Shown here: positions 63,434-64,000 of the stretch, one piece after another
Layout of the letters: each line of letters begins with the position of its first letter
How positions within the stretch are numbered: the stretch's first letter is position 1
DNA from: an uncultured Rhodospirillaceae bacterium
GTDB taxonomy: Bacteria; Pseudomonadota; Alphaproteobacteria; Reyranellales; Reyranellaceae
Assembly: GCA_945952105.1 (NCBI GenBank)
Contig: CAMFGZ010000022.1
Coordinates: forward strand, 32,682-96,681
Direction: 5' to 3'
DNA: 64,000 nucleotides
The notes under the pieces: model-generated
Seen by the model: only the letters and a program-made list of their open reading frames with translations
Told to the model about the DNA's origin: nothing
Database searches by the model: none
Program-made: the position numbers and the translations under genes

Positions 63434-64000
63434 TCAGGCGGCGCGCTTGCCGGACTTGGTGCCCTTGCCGGGATTCTTGCCCGGACCGCGGGCGGCCCGG
63501 GTGTCCTTCTTGTCGTCGTCGTCGAACAGCGAGGCGAGCTGCTCCATCATCGTGCCGCCCAGCTGGTCGGCGTCGACGATGGTGACGGCGCGGCGGTAGT
63601 AGCGCGTGACGTCGTGACCGATGCCGATGGCCACCAGCTCGACCGGCGAGCGTGTCTCGATCCAGTCGATGACGTCGCGCAGGTGCCGCTCGAGGTAGTT
63701 GCCGGGGTTGACCGACAGGGTGCTGTCGTCGACCGGCGCGCCGTCGGAGATCACCATCATGATCTTGCGCTCTTCGGGACGCGGCAGGAGGCGGCTGTGC
63801 GCCCACAGCAGCGCCTCGCCGTCGATGTTTTCCTTGAGGATGCCCTCGCGCAGCATCAGACCCAGGTTCTTGCGGGCCCGCCGCCACGGCGCATCGGCCG
63901 GCTTGTAAACGATGTGGCGCAGGTCGTTGAGGCGGCCGGGATTGCCCGGCTTGCCGGCGGCGAGCCACTGCTCGCGGCTCTGGCCGCCCTTCCAGGCGCG
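63434..64000 (-). CDS. cobT: Aerobic cobaltochelatase subunit CobT (C-terminal part)
   Basis: 188 residues, open to the right window edge. It is the VWA/MIDAS-containing C-terminus: WLAAGKPGNPGRLNDLRHIVYK, ALLWAHSRLL, KIMMVISDGAPVDDSTL, NPGNYLERHLRDVIDWIE and GIGHDVTRYYRRAVTIVDA are CobT hallmarks, ending in a Lys/Gly-rich tail. With CobN and CobS it inserts cobalt into hydrogenobyrinic acid a,c-diamide in aerobic B12 synthesis. This fits the B12-dependent mutase and MeaB nearby. Confidence 0.95.
   Translation of the reverse strand, partial: RAWKGGQSREQWLAAGKPGNPGRLNDLRHIVYKPADAPWRRARKNLGLMLREGILKENIDGEALLWAHSRLLPRPEERKIMMVISDGAPVDDSTLSVNPGNYLERHLRDVIDWIETRSPVELVAIGIGHDVTRYYRRAVTIVDADQLGGTMMEQLASLFDDDDKKDTRAARGPGKNPGKGTKSGKRAA

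Overview
The window is high-GC, gene-dense chromosomal DNA from an alphaproteobacterium, probably a metabolically versatile soil or water species of the Rhodospirillales/Hyphomicrobiales type; a Reyranella-like genome would fit, but I cannot confirm the genus. The signs are a CobT-type aerobic cobaltochelatase gene, rpmB (L28), an intracellular PHA depolymerase, B12-dependent methylmalonyl-CoA mutase with MeaB, three orphan Bug/TctC-type binding proteins, HWE-family and hybrid histidine kinases, and many acid, ester and CoA-handling enzymes. I see no rRNA, tRNA, CRISPR array, transposase or integrase gene. No gene-free gap is longer than about 300 bases; the largest are 9202-9415, 20038-20274, 40625-40807 and 42355-42527.

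Layout. 1-4332 (minus): a PAS/GAF hybrid histidine kinase followed after 3 nt by a glutaminase-STAS gene cut by the window edge. 4390-11503: class IV aminotransferase diverging from an EamA exporter, a small WXXGXW secreted protein, a DapA-like aldolase with a UxaA-type sugar-acid dehydratase, cold-shock protein, GNAT acetyltransferase, and an amidase broken by a frameshift in a 7-G run. 11601-16706: a tight four-gene operon (Cache-adenylate cyclase, methyltransferase, fused binding protein-permease, permease) with no ATPase. 16782-25421: SDR, Cu/Zn SOD, D-cysteine desulfhydrase-like enzyme, exported MsrA, a Bug protein, DUF4345, AsmA, a CaiB/BaiF CoA-transferase and a SnoaL-like protein. 25436-31724: methyltransferase, a carbohydrate-type ABC importer (binding protein plus two permeases), then a TPR-beta-barrel protein paired with a FecR-domain protein. 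31721-37635: lone periplasmic binding protein with a CHASE3-HWE kinase, a RidA-family gene with an in-frame amber codon, HlyIII, small envelope proteins and a Tim44-like protein. 37771-42354: Bug protein, a maleate-isomerase/arylmalonate-decarboxylase-like protein, class II amidotransferase, amidohydrolase and lipoprotein, with three inverted-repeat elements between genes.

42355-46920 is the clear accessory island: visibly A+T-richer than its surroundings and carrying a KAP-type P-loop NTPase, a short orphan ORF and a protein with a HEPN-like C-terminal region. A truncated, diverged copy of the first ~190 codons of the downstream cyclase (44783-45440) sits in the middle of it; the intact copy starts at 46926. 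The second half of the island is therefore bracketed by ~650-bp direct repeats. This is the best place in the window to look for an undescribed system, for example in defence or genetic conflict.

46987-64000 returns to core-like sequence: SRPBCC-zinc-ribbon-cyclase ending in a 30-bp-arm palindrome, an operon of Bug protein, triad-less alpha/beta hydrolase and HSL esterase, DUF3833 lipoprotein, GST, PhaZ, methylmalonyl-CoA mutase, DUF3108, an Atm1-type ABC exporter, MFS transporter, MeaB, a YcgN-type cysteine-cluster protein, rpmB, an esterase-like-phytase lipoprotein and the 3' end of cobT.
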